Shown piece by piece: positions 1-10,031 of a DNA stretch of 26,957 nt. The translations under genes and the position numbers were made by a program. The notes below the pieces were generated by a model. The model did no database searches. It saw nothing but the letters and a program-made list of their open reading frames with translations, and had not been told where the DNA came from. How positions within the stretch are numbered: position 1 is the first letter of the stretch; the number at the start of each line of letters is the position of its first letter. Origin of the DNA: Isoetes engelmannii (lineage: Eukaryota; Streptophyta; Lycopodiopsida; Isoetales; Isoetaceae). The stretch lies in contig JAANSK020097795.1 in the NCBI GenBank assembly GCA_011763485.2, positions 1 to 26,957 on the forward strand. The letters run 5' to 3'.

Positions 1-9
1 TGCAGCCCG

Positions 10-69
10 TGTGACGACCGTATTTAGTCAGAATACGCGTATTTGGTCAGAATACGTATGGTCGTCACA
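10..69. repeat. Nested palindrome (cruciform-capable)
   Basis: A perfect 10-bp inverted repeat (10-19 against 60-69, TGTGACGACC/GGTCGTCACA) encloses two tandem 19-bp units (19-37 and 38-56) that differ by one base. Each unit is itself a small hairpin, with CGTATT pairing to AATACG. A separate perfect 8-bp hairpin follows at 90-97/106-113. The structure sits just upstream of the first LINE reading frame. It could be LINE 5' UTR structure or the end of another element cut by the window edge. Function unknown. Confidence 0.85.
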
Positions 70-126
70 GAGAGCAAGTCCAAGGAATTTAGCCATCTAA
101 TCCAGGATGGCTAAGGATATGTATAA

Positions 127-962
127 GTGTTAACCATGAATAATTCCTTGAAAATAATTACTAGGAATCTCCAAGGTATTAATAGTATTATTAAAAGGGA
201 GCGTCTTAAAGTTTGTGTTCAATCCCTTAATCCGGATATCCTTTTTATTCAGGAGCATAAAATTCATGATGCTAAACATGAAAGAATTATTTCTAGTACT
301 CTGCCTTCAAACTTTAAAATTTGGTCTATTTGTGCTAATGAGTTTTCTGCAGGAATTGCCATAGCATGGAACCAAAGAATCACCCTTGAGGTAACTTTCA
401 TGGTAAATGACATTAATGGCAGATGGCAGATTCTTATAGGAAAGATTGATAATTGTAGGATTGCTTTTGCCAATGTTTACTCTTACCATAGCCCTGGTGA
501 GAGATCAGACTGAGTAATTTAGATTTTGATGAATGCATTTTGGCTGGTGACTTCAACATGGTTTTTGATGAGTTTATGAGAAATAGAAATTCCAGACCTC
601 TTCTTCCTCAGGAAAATTGTACTTGGAGCAGCCTTATCAACTCCCAAAACCTTAGTTTAGACATAACTAAGCCTGGAGCTTACAGCTGGTCGGATCATAG
701 AGGAGATCCTATTCTCTGTTTGCATGACAAGTTTTATCTGAGTGAAGAACTCTGGTATAAGAGCAGCAGGGTTGATAACTTGGAGGGATACACTCTATCA
801 GATCATTTCCCTCAAAGCTTAATTATACAGGGAAAAGAGAACGCCAAGAAAAGGAACTCTTTTTTTAAGTTGAACACTAATCTCTTGGATCATGAGGATT
901 TCAGTACAAAACTGCAGGAAATTCTGGACAGGAATCCAAAGCCAAGTGGCAGTCAGGGCTAG
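127..962 (+). pseudogene. LINE apurinic-type endonuclease domain
   Basis: Endonuclease/exonuclease/phosphatase-family nuclease that nicks the target DNA for LINE integration. The first piece (127-513) has the N-terminal NLQGINS block and the QEH motif with the metal-binding glutamate. After a frameshift near 505-540, the second piece (540-962) has the catalytic AGDFN motif, the YSWSDHR substrate motif and a terminal SDHFP with the catalytic Asp-His. A TAG at 960-962 interrupts the link to the RT. Domain order and spacing match plant L1 endonucleases. The catalytic residues survive in the decayed frames, which suggests relatively recent inactivation. Confidence 0.85.
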
Positions 963-3110
963 ATGGATTGGTGGATCATCCTAGCTAAACAAATTAAGAA
1001 TTGGTTCAAGGAATGGGGCAAATCAGTTTTCTATAAGAACAATGCCCATTTGGACAGCTTGAGAAACAGACTTACTCAGGCAAATCTAGATCAAATTGAG
1101 GACATCAAGTTGGAAATAGAGAGAGAAGAGTTGAAGATTGCTAAAGGTTAGAAGATCAAAGCCAAGATCAAGGAAGATGAGAGATGTAACTCCAAGTACT
1201 TCTTCATCAAAGCCAGAACCAAGAAGAATCAGATCTATGACATTATGGTAGGAGACAGAATCATCTCAAAGGATGAAAAGATCAAAGAAGCAGCAGCAGA
1301 GCACTTCATCAATATTATGGGAACTAATAGAGATTCTCCAATCAACAGGATGGATGAGTTTATCAATCTTCCTTCCAAGGTTTCTCATAATCAAAATTCT
1401 TCTCTTACTAAACCTTTTGAAAATGGTGAACTTTTGCAGGTTGTTAAAGATATGGACAATGGGAAAACCCCTAGACCTGATGGCCTCCCTACAAAATTTT
1501 TCAAGAAAACCTGGGATTTGTTGGGTGACAGCATCATCAATATCGCCAATGAATTTAGAGAAAGAAATTTCCCGGATTCAGGGATTAACACTAGTCTGAT
1601 TGCTCTCATCCCCAAGATAGATACCCCTATTTCCTTTTCTGACTACAGACCTATCTCTTTATCTAATGTGCTCTACAAGATCATCACAGGTGCAGTTGCT
1701 GCCGGAATCAAGCATGTCCTTGATATTATAATTAGTAGCTCTCAATCAGCTTACCTCAAGGACATGTATATTCTAGATAATGTGGTTACAACAATTCTTG
1801 GACTACAATGGGCAAAGGATTTTAAGCAAGATACAACCTTACTCAAACTCGACATCACAAAGGCTTTTGACACTGTAAGTTGGCAATTTCTTTTCAAATG
1901 CTGCAGGGCTTTGGGATTCAATGCTGAAGTCATCAACATCTTCAAGGCAATCTTGAACAACTCAAGATCTGCAGTCCTAATTAATGGTGAGTGCAGCCCC
2001 TTCTTTTCCATCCAAAGATGGGTTAAACAAGGCTGTCCTCTAGCCCCTTTCCTCTTTCTTATTATTATGGAAGCCCTTGATGCTAGAATGGAATGGCCAA
2101 GAATACTGATCTCATTAAGGGTCTCGGTCTACCTGAAAATAATCAGACAGATCAGTTCCTTAATGGACATTTTGCAGATGATACATTCCTTCTAGTTTCT
2201 ATGGATCAGGACTCTATTGTGAACACACAATGGATTCTGGAGAAATTTGGAGAAGCTTCAGGCTGTAGAATCAATCCAGTCAAATCAGCTATTCACTCAA
2301 GAGATCAGATTAAAGGTGAACAGATGGCCGACTTCATCGGCTGTAAGTATAACTCGGTAACCACTAAATCTAAAATTTTAGGCATTCCTTCTGCCATTAG
2401 AGCTAATGCTTCTGAGCTTTGGGAGAGCATCATTGACATTTTATAAAAAAGTAGACACCCTTAACTCCAAGTATTTATCTAAGAATGGGAGAGCTATTAT
2501 TGCTAACTTTATGATCTCCTCCACTCAAGTTTATCAGTCTTCCCTGATCCTGACTCCCAAGAAAGTTTCCACCAAGCTTCAGAGTATCATTGGTAGGTTT
2601 ATTGCTTGTGGGAAAAATAGGAGATGCTGGCACCCGATTTCCATGAAGGAGTATTGCAAGAAGAGGAAATTGGGGGGTCTGGGTACAATTAATATTGAAA
2701 AGCAAGGGGTTGCCCTTGCTGCCAAGTACTTTTACAAGGCTTGCCATGATCTGATCAGACACCCAGTCTCTATCATTATTCAACACTATATCAAGAAGTG
2801 CCACCCCTTTGGATGGAGATCTTTGAAGATGGACCTTCCTGATTCTATCTTCTTCCCTTTTACTATTCCTAGTAACACCCCAGGTATGATTAAGAAATGG
2901 ATCAAGGCTTGGATTCAAGTTAAGGGTATGTACACATGGAAGGAAGGCCTTTCAAGGATGCAAACTAGTTTTTGGAATCCAGCTTTAATTCTTAACAATC
3001 CTAACATGCGTTTAGCTTATCACTTTCTTTATCAGGTCAAAATTTGGAAAGGAAAGGGTATTACTTCCATCAATGATTTCTATGATGACCAGGGAATTAT
3101 CCCCTTTTAG
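963..3110 (+). pseudogene. LINE reverse transcriptase domain
   Basis: Reverse transcriptase of the L1-type element. The linker and N-terminal RT run in one frame from 963 (stop at 1149-1151) to 2195. That stretch contains the GKTPRPDGLP block, LIPK, the DYRPISLSN motif, KLDITKAFDTVSW with the first catalytic Asp, and VKQGCPLAPFLF. Near 2085-2095 the reading shifts, and the FADDTFLL catalytic box is read in another frame (about 2093-2446). A second shift restores the original frame for the thumb and connection part (about 2406-3110), which contains the GGLGTINI block. All catalytic aspartates are present, but no single frame spans them. Confidence 0.88.
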
Positions 3111-3752
3111 AATTCTGTTCTTGCAGATGAAGAAGAGAAAACCAGGTTGATTTATACTGCCATTATTAATACTTTGGAAACTGATCCTTGGTGTGATGCG
3201 GAATGTTCCTGACTTCACAATGATGTGGAGGGGTATACAGTTAGAAAGGGTTATAGGTATCTTATGAGAAATCAGGAGATCACTATCCATGAAAAATGGA
3301 GTATTGATCCTGACAGGGGCATAAAGAATTTGATCTTTATGTGGCAAAGCCCCGTCCACCCCAGGATCAAAGCCTTTATGTGGCAATGACGGCATAAGAC
3401 CTTAGCTACCAATAGTAAGAGATTTAGACTCAGTATGGCTAATTCTGATGCTTGTGACAGGTGTCTTAACAAAAAGGAGGATGAAGCTCATCTTTTCAGG
3501 GGATGTCTGTGGTCTGAATGGACCTTGGAGCTAGCCTCAGACATCCTTGGCCGAGACCTTGTAAACATGGATGATACTGAATTCTTTTTTCCTTCCAATC
3601 CCTCTGATTAGAGAATTTATGTTCTTCTTTGGAGAATCTGGAAAGGAAGAAACGAATTCATTTTCAACCATGAAATCGTGCATCCAATTGGGATTATTAA
3701 GCAATTCCAATACGATGTAAGATGGATTGAAGAGGTTTATAATATTCACTAA
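3111..3752 (+). pseudogene. LINE C-terminal zf-RVT region
   Basis: Continues in the frame of the RT after the TAG at 3108-3110. It has the IHEKWSIDPDRGIKNLIFMW and HPRIKAFMWQ blocks, followed by CDRCLNKKEDEAHLFRGC, the Cys/His cluster of the zf-RVT domain typical of plant LINE polyproteins, and the VLLWRIWKGRNEFIFN block. Stops at 3210-3212 (TGA), 3387-3389 (TGA) and 3609-3611 (TAG) each replace an expected tryptophan. The natural stop is probably TAA at 3750-3752. Confidence 0.8.
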
Positions 3753-3807
3753 TTCTGTCTTGTGTTTTTTATACAGGAGCCCTCTTTGTGATGACTAAGA
3801 AGATCAA

Positions 3808-4083
3808 ATGGAAGAGGATGGAGCATCAGTACAATACAGAATGGACAAATCTTTTTGCACTGCTATTACTGATTATCATGATCAGATCTATACCTATGGC
3901 TGCTGTTGTGGAGATGAAGACATCAATAACAGAAGAGATTCTATTTGTGAAGCAAAGGATGCCAAAGGCATGTTCAATATGGCAATGGGCAAGGACTGCA
4001 TGTGTGTGTACTGCCTAATTCATGAAGTGGTCAGAGGCAAAGCTAGAAAGGATAAAAGCTTCAAACCGAGATCTTACTACTGA
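3808..4083 (+). CDS. Small Cys-rich ORF in the LINE 3' region
   Basis: An uninterrupted 91-codon frame lies downstream of the RT polyprotein stop and inside the same element. The product is acidic then basic and rich in cysteine: Cys17, a CCC run at 32-34, Cys47, then Cys64, Cys66, Cys69 and His72, ending in a basic tail. The late Cys/His spacing could bind zinc, but it matches no family I know. An overlapping frame at 3788-4018 looks less protein-like. It may be a chance ORF in the 3' UTR of the LINE. Confidence 0.3.
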   Translation: MEEDGASVQYRMDKSFCTAITDYHDQIYTYGCCCGDEDINNRRDSICEAKDAKGMFNMAMGKDCMCVYCLIHEVVRGKARKDKSFKPRSYY

Positions 4084-4624
4084 AGACAACCTTCTCTGAA
4101 GACAAGTTTTTCTGAAGACAGTCTAGCTGAACAGAGCTAAATTTTTAAAAGTGCTTAACCTATAAAGCCCTTTAATGTTTTCAAGCTTTTTTTTAGCTTC
4201 TGTTTTTGAAGCAAGGATATTCAGTCGATCATGAGATCTAAGCTGACATAACTTTTTCAGGGTTACACTTCCCCTTTAAAAAGTTTTTGTACTATTTATA
4301 TCCTTAATATAAATACATAGAGCCTTCAATTAAAAAACAAAATTTCTTCTAAAAGTCGACGATGTTGATAACATGAAGTAGATTTGGTTCTCCTAAAAGC
4401 ATTGTAGCAACCAACGGCATCAAATGTCGGAATGAAAGAGAACTGGCCGGAAAGGCTTGGACTCAAATCGATTTAGCAGTGTGAGCCAAATTAAGAATCA
4501 GAAGATCCAGATTAGGCAGAAGGCAAAATTTTTCCCGAGAAGCAATTAGTATCTAAGAATTGCAATTCTAAGCGTAGATATAGAGAAGCTAGAGAAGAGT
4601 TTCGTACGACTTAGAATTGAGTTA

Positions 4625-5358
4625 CTAATTTGAAGTCAAGCTTGTTTGAACCCTATTTCTAAACTTCTGAAAAGAAATGCAAACCCTTGGATGATTCAGG
4701 ATAGAGTGTGAGACATGAGCTCTAAGTCCAGTTGCAATTGCTACTAAAATTGATGAGACATTAGATTTGGAGAAAGAGTACGTATCAAGAACCAACACGA
4801 CCTCTTTAATACATGAACCACGAACCATATCTAGTGTAAAACCAGGCAGATAATATAGGTCCATTATATATTCCCCGCCAAGTGGATTAATCCCTCTAGA
4901 CACCAAAGAGTCCACTGCATCATTATTATCAAACATAATTATTAACAAAGTTTTTTTCCAGCAACTTGATGGAGTGAAAAAGAGGAAGTTGAAGGCATCA
5001 GAAAAGATGAAATAACCAAATACGAACCCCTGAGAAATCCAAGTAGCCACCAGTAAAATAGAGAGGACAAGTTCTCAGTACACTTAATATGAGCTTCACG
5101 GTCTACCTCAACCACGGGAATACCAGAAGCTTGAGCTGTATTTTGACATTCAGACCGGTAAAATATATTATCTAGAGTAAATTGATATTGAAGTTGAGCC
5201 TGTCGAGCTTTCAATGTATCCAAAATTGCCGACAACTCATCCTTACTCCCTTCTGACAACATTTGTGAAGCAGCTAATACCTTTCTAGATGCACTAGATA
5301 TATCCTTACAAAGCCAATCACTAAATCTTTGTTTGTAATAGAATGGGGTGACTTTCAT
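4625..5358 (-). pseudogene. Unidentified minus-strand coding remnant
   Basis: Two overlapping minus-strand frames (5358 to 4942 and 5050 to 4625) look like pieces of one former gene. The upstream piece is helical and charged (residues about 10-75, rich in Ala, Lys, Gln and Leu), then hydrophobic with a Trp-Trp pair. The downstream piece has a hydrophobic start followed by a mixed globular stretch with DNNDAVDSLVSRG. I recognise no family. It could be a transposon gag-like protein or a host-gene fragment. It lies head-to-head with the aspartic-protease relic. The 4342-4624 stretch beside it shows nothing I can name. Confidence 0.25.
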
Positions 5359-5841
5359 GCACCATCATTATCTTGAGGCTGAGGAACTACATTAGGATTG
5401 GAACATGCAAATTCCCATTAACGTTCACTTCCTTACTTGCAGTGCCTTGCAAGGGAGGAAAATCCCTTTCTTCAAGAACCACTAGAGTAGCCGCCACTAA
5501 AGGCAAAAAACTTTCCACTGAATTATTTACCTCTTTTGCACAACTGGGAGGTCACGTATCACCAAGATGGCGGTAGACTAACATCGTTTTGGATGAAACA
5601 CTATCTGTCTTCCCCATCTCTTTGGATCCTAGTATTGCTCCTACTAGTCGGCTAAGCATTTACACAAGAAGAGAAAATTAGAGGGACTATAACCCATGTA
5701 GGTAGATAAGGGTCTATCAATATCTGAGAAGCCGAGCGTGGTGCTGAAAGGAGCGAAAATGGAAGGAATATTGGCAAGCTAGACAAAATGCTTAGGGGAT
5801 TATCCTTGCCCCATCTACTACATATACTCAATATATAAATA

Positions 5842-6900
5842 ATGGATTTGTATTTGGCAACTTCGCCTAAGAGGTTCAAGGTAATCATGGACACTGGAAG
5901 TTAGATGATTTGGTTAGGGTGTGGCTATTGCTTCGGATGCGATAACAATGAATAAATGGATTTTCCATGCCCCCAAACTATTCTCCATCCTAGGCAATCT
6001 AGTTCATTCTCCCCCATTACATGTCACCTCTATGATGCTTCGTCATGTAGCCCTCTCCGAGCAACTTGTACCTCATGTGACAATCCTTATCGTAGAAGTC
6101 TTTCTAGTACCTCATCTTGTTCCTTTAAATATGAGTACTATGATACTATGGAATACGTGAAGGGTTAATATGCCATCGAAGCCAAAATCAGACTATTAAT
6201 ATAGCTTTTGGTTGCACCGTTAGGCTGCTGGATGATTTCAAGGCATAGATGGTATTGTTGGAGTGAACCTACAGCCTTCATCTCTAGCCTCTCAATTGCC
6301 CATCAACGGGACATTCTCCTAATGCCATTCGCCTTATGGCCAGGATGCAGACTAGTGCCCTCTTATTTGAGCCTTACCTCCGCATCGTTTGGCTGGTTCT
6401 AGACCTGTTATTGGCAATACAAACTACTATATCGCCATCATAGCATTAATGTTAGGCATTCTTCAATTTCAAGACATGACACTCCAGATCTCAACCCCAC
6501 AATAGGCACCTTCTTTGATTCCCTTACTTCGCCCACCTTGCTCAAGAAAACTGTATACAATTATGTAAAAGATGCATTTGTTAACCAAATGCCATACTTG
6601 CCACAAGTTCATGCTATTGGCTCTGAACAACTGCTATGCTTTATGTTTCACGTGCACCTAATGTGGAGGATCCTTTTTTCACTCTGAATGGTCTTCTTCT
6701 TGTCCTTCACGAGATAACTATATGGGCATGGCCGATCCCAACACCCCAGTCATAGCATCATCAGAAACATAATGCAATAGAACCATCTTATTACATATGA
6801 CACAAAGGCAATGGGGATTTCTTGGGTACTGACAAATTGTAGCAATGGCTGAGAGATTCTTGGCGTTCATTCACAGGTAAATTCAATAGTGTTCTTCAAT
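5842..6900 (+). pseudogene. Plant aspartic protease (A1, nepenthesin-like) pseudogene
   Basis: Remnant of a pepsin-family aspartic endopeptidase, usually secreted or vacuolar in plants. In order: a YLATSPKRFKVIMDTGS block (about 5850-5901) keeping the first catalytic DTGS, followed at once by TAG (5902-5904); a Cys-rich GCGYCFGCDNN stretch, the nepenthesin-type insert; an AFGC motif (about 6200); GIDGIVGVNLQPSSLASQLP in another frame (about 6242-6301), the family's GIxGxG..SLxSQL block; and GTFFDSLTS (6505 on), where the second catalytic DSG has become DSL. After this, a VYNYVKDAF block matches the helix that follows the second site. Several frameshifts and stops make it non-functional. No signal peptide or start can be placed. 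Confidence 0.72.
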
Positions 6901-7092
6901 AAATGTTCACATACAGTTTAAATGACATCTCTCATGTGAAATATTTCATTCCGAATGATCTTAGATAGACATGTATATGACTTCATAAGCATTAATTTGA
7001 ATTTGGTTTCCCTTCCTCCTAAGATATAGAACTAGGAAAATGGTGGCTTTTTGCTCCACACTAATGGCCACATTTTGCAAGGATAAATGCCT

Positions 7093-7475
7093 AAAGAAAC
7101 ATTGAGGGCTCATCCCCATTAGATAAGAGCTGGTTTTGCCGTATCAACAAATTAGAGGCACAGGACGGATGCCCATTCCCATTGCAACCTCATTGCACCA
7201 CCAGATCTTGATAGCTTGAAGACAAATCTTGGTCGCTTGAAGACAAATTTTAATAGCAAGAAGACAAAATCTTCTTTGCTAGAAGACGGTTTAAACCCAG
7301 TTGGGAAATGGGGAATTCGGAAGTCTCTGCTACCTTTTGAAGAACTTGAGGTTGGCTTTGCCTCGTCGGACGAATTCAGGTCGAAGTAAATTCAATTTTC
7401 TTGTCTTCACTTGCCACATGGCAAAAGGCAACTCCGTTTTGCAGCCTAATGGGGATGGGCTCTGAGAGTTTCTTT
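7093..7475. mobile_element. Small inverted-repeat element (MITE-like), about 383 bp
   Basis: The left end (7093-7122) and the reverse complement of the right end (7446-7475) share an AAAGAAAC start and a CATCCCCATTAG core, about 22 of 27 bases identical in the aligned 27-bp arms. The interior is non-coding and holds four imperfect GAAGACA units (about 7210-7290). Size, terminal inverted repeats and lack of coding fit a MITE. I could not define a target-site duplication, so the superfamily is open. Confidence 0.5.
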
Positions 7476-8438
7476 TTCGTATTTTTTTGAGGTATGGGGG
7501 TATTGTAAACCACCATTTGGTGGAAATCCCTCAAGTATTCACTATTTGTTTATTATAGGTAATTTTGGGTTTACGGGTCCAGGTGGTGCCGTTTACATCG
7601 CCGCCAAAACTTCCCCTAGAACGCCCGACCATTTCTGCATTTGTGTGGAAACATAGCATTACCACCATAGCTCAAAGAGAGGGAGATTTTGTGGATTCGT
7701 CGCCGGCCAAAGCCTCAGAGCTTTAATGGCAAGAACCTAAGATCCGTTGGCTTCCTTTGCAGCAGCGACTGCAACTTCCTTTGCAGCAAGCAACCGGCGA
7801 AGATCATGTTCTTTCTTGAGGCCCTGTTTGTATGTCTTGAGCCTTTGAAGAAGCAGGGGTGGAGCAAACAGCGGGTAGAAACAACGGTAGAGCAAGTATC
7901 AACAAGCCATGTATCAGTCTGCTTCTGGCGCGAATTCGCCTGCTTTTGGGGCAGAGCAACAAGCATCATATAGGTGCATATCAAGCAGGAAATGTAGCCG
8001 GTAAGGCATTTGCAAGCTGCCTGCATTTCCTCAAATCCAAAGCTTCTGAGCAATAGGGCTCAAATCCAAGCTTTTGGGCATGAAACAAGAAACGATGCAA
8101 GCAAAAAAAATCTTGCCACACTCGAAGCAACAAGAATTAGGAAAAGAAAGCCTCCTGCTTGTAAGAATCACGCCTGCTTGCCCTACCGGCTGCAAAAATT
8201 AACGCCAAAAAACAAGACAGGAATTTTCACTAAACGACAACTCAGCCAATAAACGCGGCATAAACGCCCCCGACCTGGCTTACCGGCCATAAACCACTCT
8301 AACCGGCCGGTCACCAGGCCCCAAATCCGAATCCACCGAATCCGAATCCGAATCCGAATCCGAATCCGAAAAGAAACTTTTTGAAAAATTTAAGCTTGTA
8401 ATGGAAAGCCCTAGGGTTTATGGATGAACTGAGAAACC
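7476..8438 (+). promoter_or_regulatory. Upstream region of CSL4
   Basis: No supported gene in this stretch. Open frames such as 7689-7973 resemble nothing I know and have no splice or motif support. Near the gene are a perfect palindrome ACCGGCCGGT (8302-8311), a TCCGAA hexanucleotide microsatellite (8326-8370) and an inverted telo box TAGGGTTTA (8412-8420), only 18 bp before the ATG. Telo boxes (AAACCCTA) are known promoter or 5' UTR elements of plant ribosomal-protein and growth genes. Their role here is inferred. Confidence 0.5.
8326..8370 (+). repeat. TCCGAA hexanucleotide microsatellite
   Basis: Units of TCCGAA run from 8326 to 8370, one of them altered to TCCACC. The array ends 68 bp upstream of the CSL4 ATG, probably in the promoter or 5' UTR. 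Repeat number is likely to vary between individuals. Confidence 0.9.
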
Positions 8439-10031
8439 ATGGACGACGTGGTGTACCGCACGCCGGGTGAGCTTTTAGGCGACGTCTCTGACTATATTGC
8501 TGGGAAGGGAACGTACCGCTCTCAATCGAAGTTGTATGCATCGGTTGTTGGCGCACAGCACTTTATCACGCCTCCCATAGATGCAGCGGATCAAGTAAGT
8601 ATGCTTTTCATCGGACTCTTTCCAGGCTAAAAGAACTTAGAAAGGATAGAAACCTAGGTTTTTTACCCTTCATATCAAAATCCAATGCTTTCTTAGTTCG
8701 TAGATAAGTGCGCGATAGAACATAGTGGATGCTTTAACAGTGGGAAAAGATGTTACTGCTTCTCTTGGATGGATCATTTCAATGGGTTGGTGCTGGTAAT
8801 AGACAAGTACTATGATAACCATGGATACACGTCTTATAGTTATTAATCAGAGCCACACTAAACATGACTCGGATAATTTGTTTTACAAGTACCATCCAGA
8901 ACTTACTGGTAGGTTTAAGGTAGAATGATGACAATATCGTTATGTTTTACTAATTTGCACTAAAAATGTGTTTCTAATTCAGAGGCCTGTTGTTGAAATA
9001 AGAAGAAAGAAGGAGCAAGGAGCTGTTCCAAGGCCTGGTGCCATTGTCACTGCAAAGGTATAGTCCATCCTGCATTTGGAATAGACTGTTAGTGCATTAC
9101 AAACAGAGTAATGCAATCTTTGGCACTGAACATATGTGCATGCTATTTATATAGACATGAAGATGTGCGATTATGACAAAAGCTGTTTATTGTTACTATT
9201 TTACTCCTCCCAGAAAGACCGCCTTCAATTCATAACCAACTTTCTGTGCTGTCCAGATAGCAAGAGTGCAGCCTCAAATGGCACGTGCAGACATAATTTG
9301 TGTGGGTATCCATGCTGTAAGGGAAAAGTTCTCAGGTATTGTCAGGTATATTAAGATTTTTTTTTTTTGCAAAGTAGCTGATCTGACGTTTTGTTATTAT
9401 GCCAACTTCAAATGTATTGCTTGGTCTTCCTAGTCATGGCTTGCTTAGGATCAGTCTGTAGCAAGTGAAATTTATTTTATTAGACTTTCCTAGTGCGTAA
9501 ATTAGCCTGAACATTTTACAAGTGCCCGTGCCGTTGCTAGACCTTGCGGGGATTCTGATTATTTTTTATTTGTTTATGGATTTGTCTTATTTTTATAACA
9601 AGACAACAGGATGTTCGACTGACAGAAATTGACAAGGTTGACATGCATGCGTCATTTCGCCCTGGTGATATTGTTCGTGCTGAAGTTGTATCCTTATTGT
9701 TTGATCACATTCAGTCAATCACTTTTTGGTTGCTACTTCAGCAGATGGATTGTTGCAATAACCTTGACAGAACTGGGCAGCTCTCACTTGGAGATGCCCG
9801 AGCGTACCATCTCTCAACAGCTAAAAACGAGCTAGGAGTCATTTCTGCTAAAAGTATTGCTGGTAAATGACAATTTCAGTTGCCTCTTCGGGAATATGCT
9901 GATGAATGTGCATTTGTTAAATTGTTTGCTTTATTGACATAGGGGCACCAATGATACCAATTAGCTGGCGAGAAATGCAATGTCCAGTGACGAAACAAAT
10001 AGAAACAAGGAAAGTTGCAAAAGTTGCCTGA
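8439..10031 (+). CDS. CSL4: RNA exosome cap subunit CSL4 (EXOSC1), complete
   Basis: CSL4 is one of three cap proteins that feed RNA into the nine-subunit exosome for 3'-to-5' decay and processing in nucleus and cytosol. Six exons join in phase: 8439-8594, 8983-9057, 9257-9345, 9603-9687, 9781-9862 and 9943-10031, giving 191 aa (human 195). The N-terminal domain has TPGE and GKGTY blocks. A PRPGAIVTAKIARVQP block opens the S1 RNA-binding domain, which continues with FRPGDIVRAEVLSLGDARA and NELGVISAKS. The C-terminal zinc-ribbon-like end has MIPISWREMQCP followed by RKVAKVA. The usual paired cysteines are reduced to one, as in the human protein. Introns are GT..AG, and intron 3 reads to AAG rather than CAG. 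Start chosen as the first ATG matching the family N-terminus, just after a telo box. It appears intact and functional. Confidence 0.95.

Larger units (their letters stand above)
71..4341 (+). mobile_element. Near full-length plant L1-type LINE, degenerate
   Basis: Non-LTR retrotransposon with the usual order: AP-type endonuclease, reverse transcriptase, C-terminal zf-RVT zinc-binding region, then a 3' tail ending near an A-rich stretch (about 4320-4341, TTAAAAAACAAAA). Such elements copy themselves by target-primed reverse transcription. The coding frame is broken by three frameshifts (near 505-540, 2085-2095 and 2406-2446) and by in-frame stops at 960, 1149, 3108, 3210, 3387 and 3609, so it cannot move on its own. 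The 5' boundary is a guess. I found no target-site duplication, and the left flank may lie outside the window. I see no gag-like ORF1, so either it is missing or it lies upstream. Confidence 0.85.

Noticed and set aside
7689-8252. Overlapping open frames and a GGCCCTGTTTGTATGTCTTGAGC start resembling hAT-type MITE ends
   Set aside because: The opposite terminal repeat could not be matched convincingly near 8050-8090, and the frames have no recognisable motifs.
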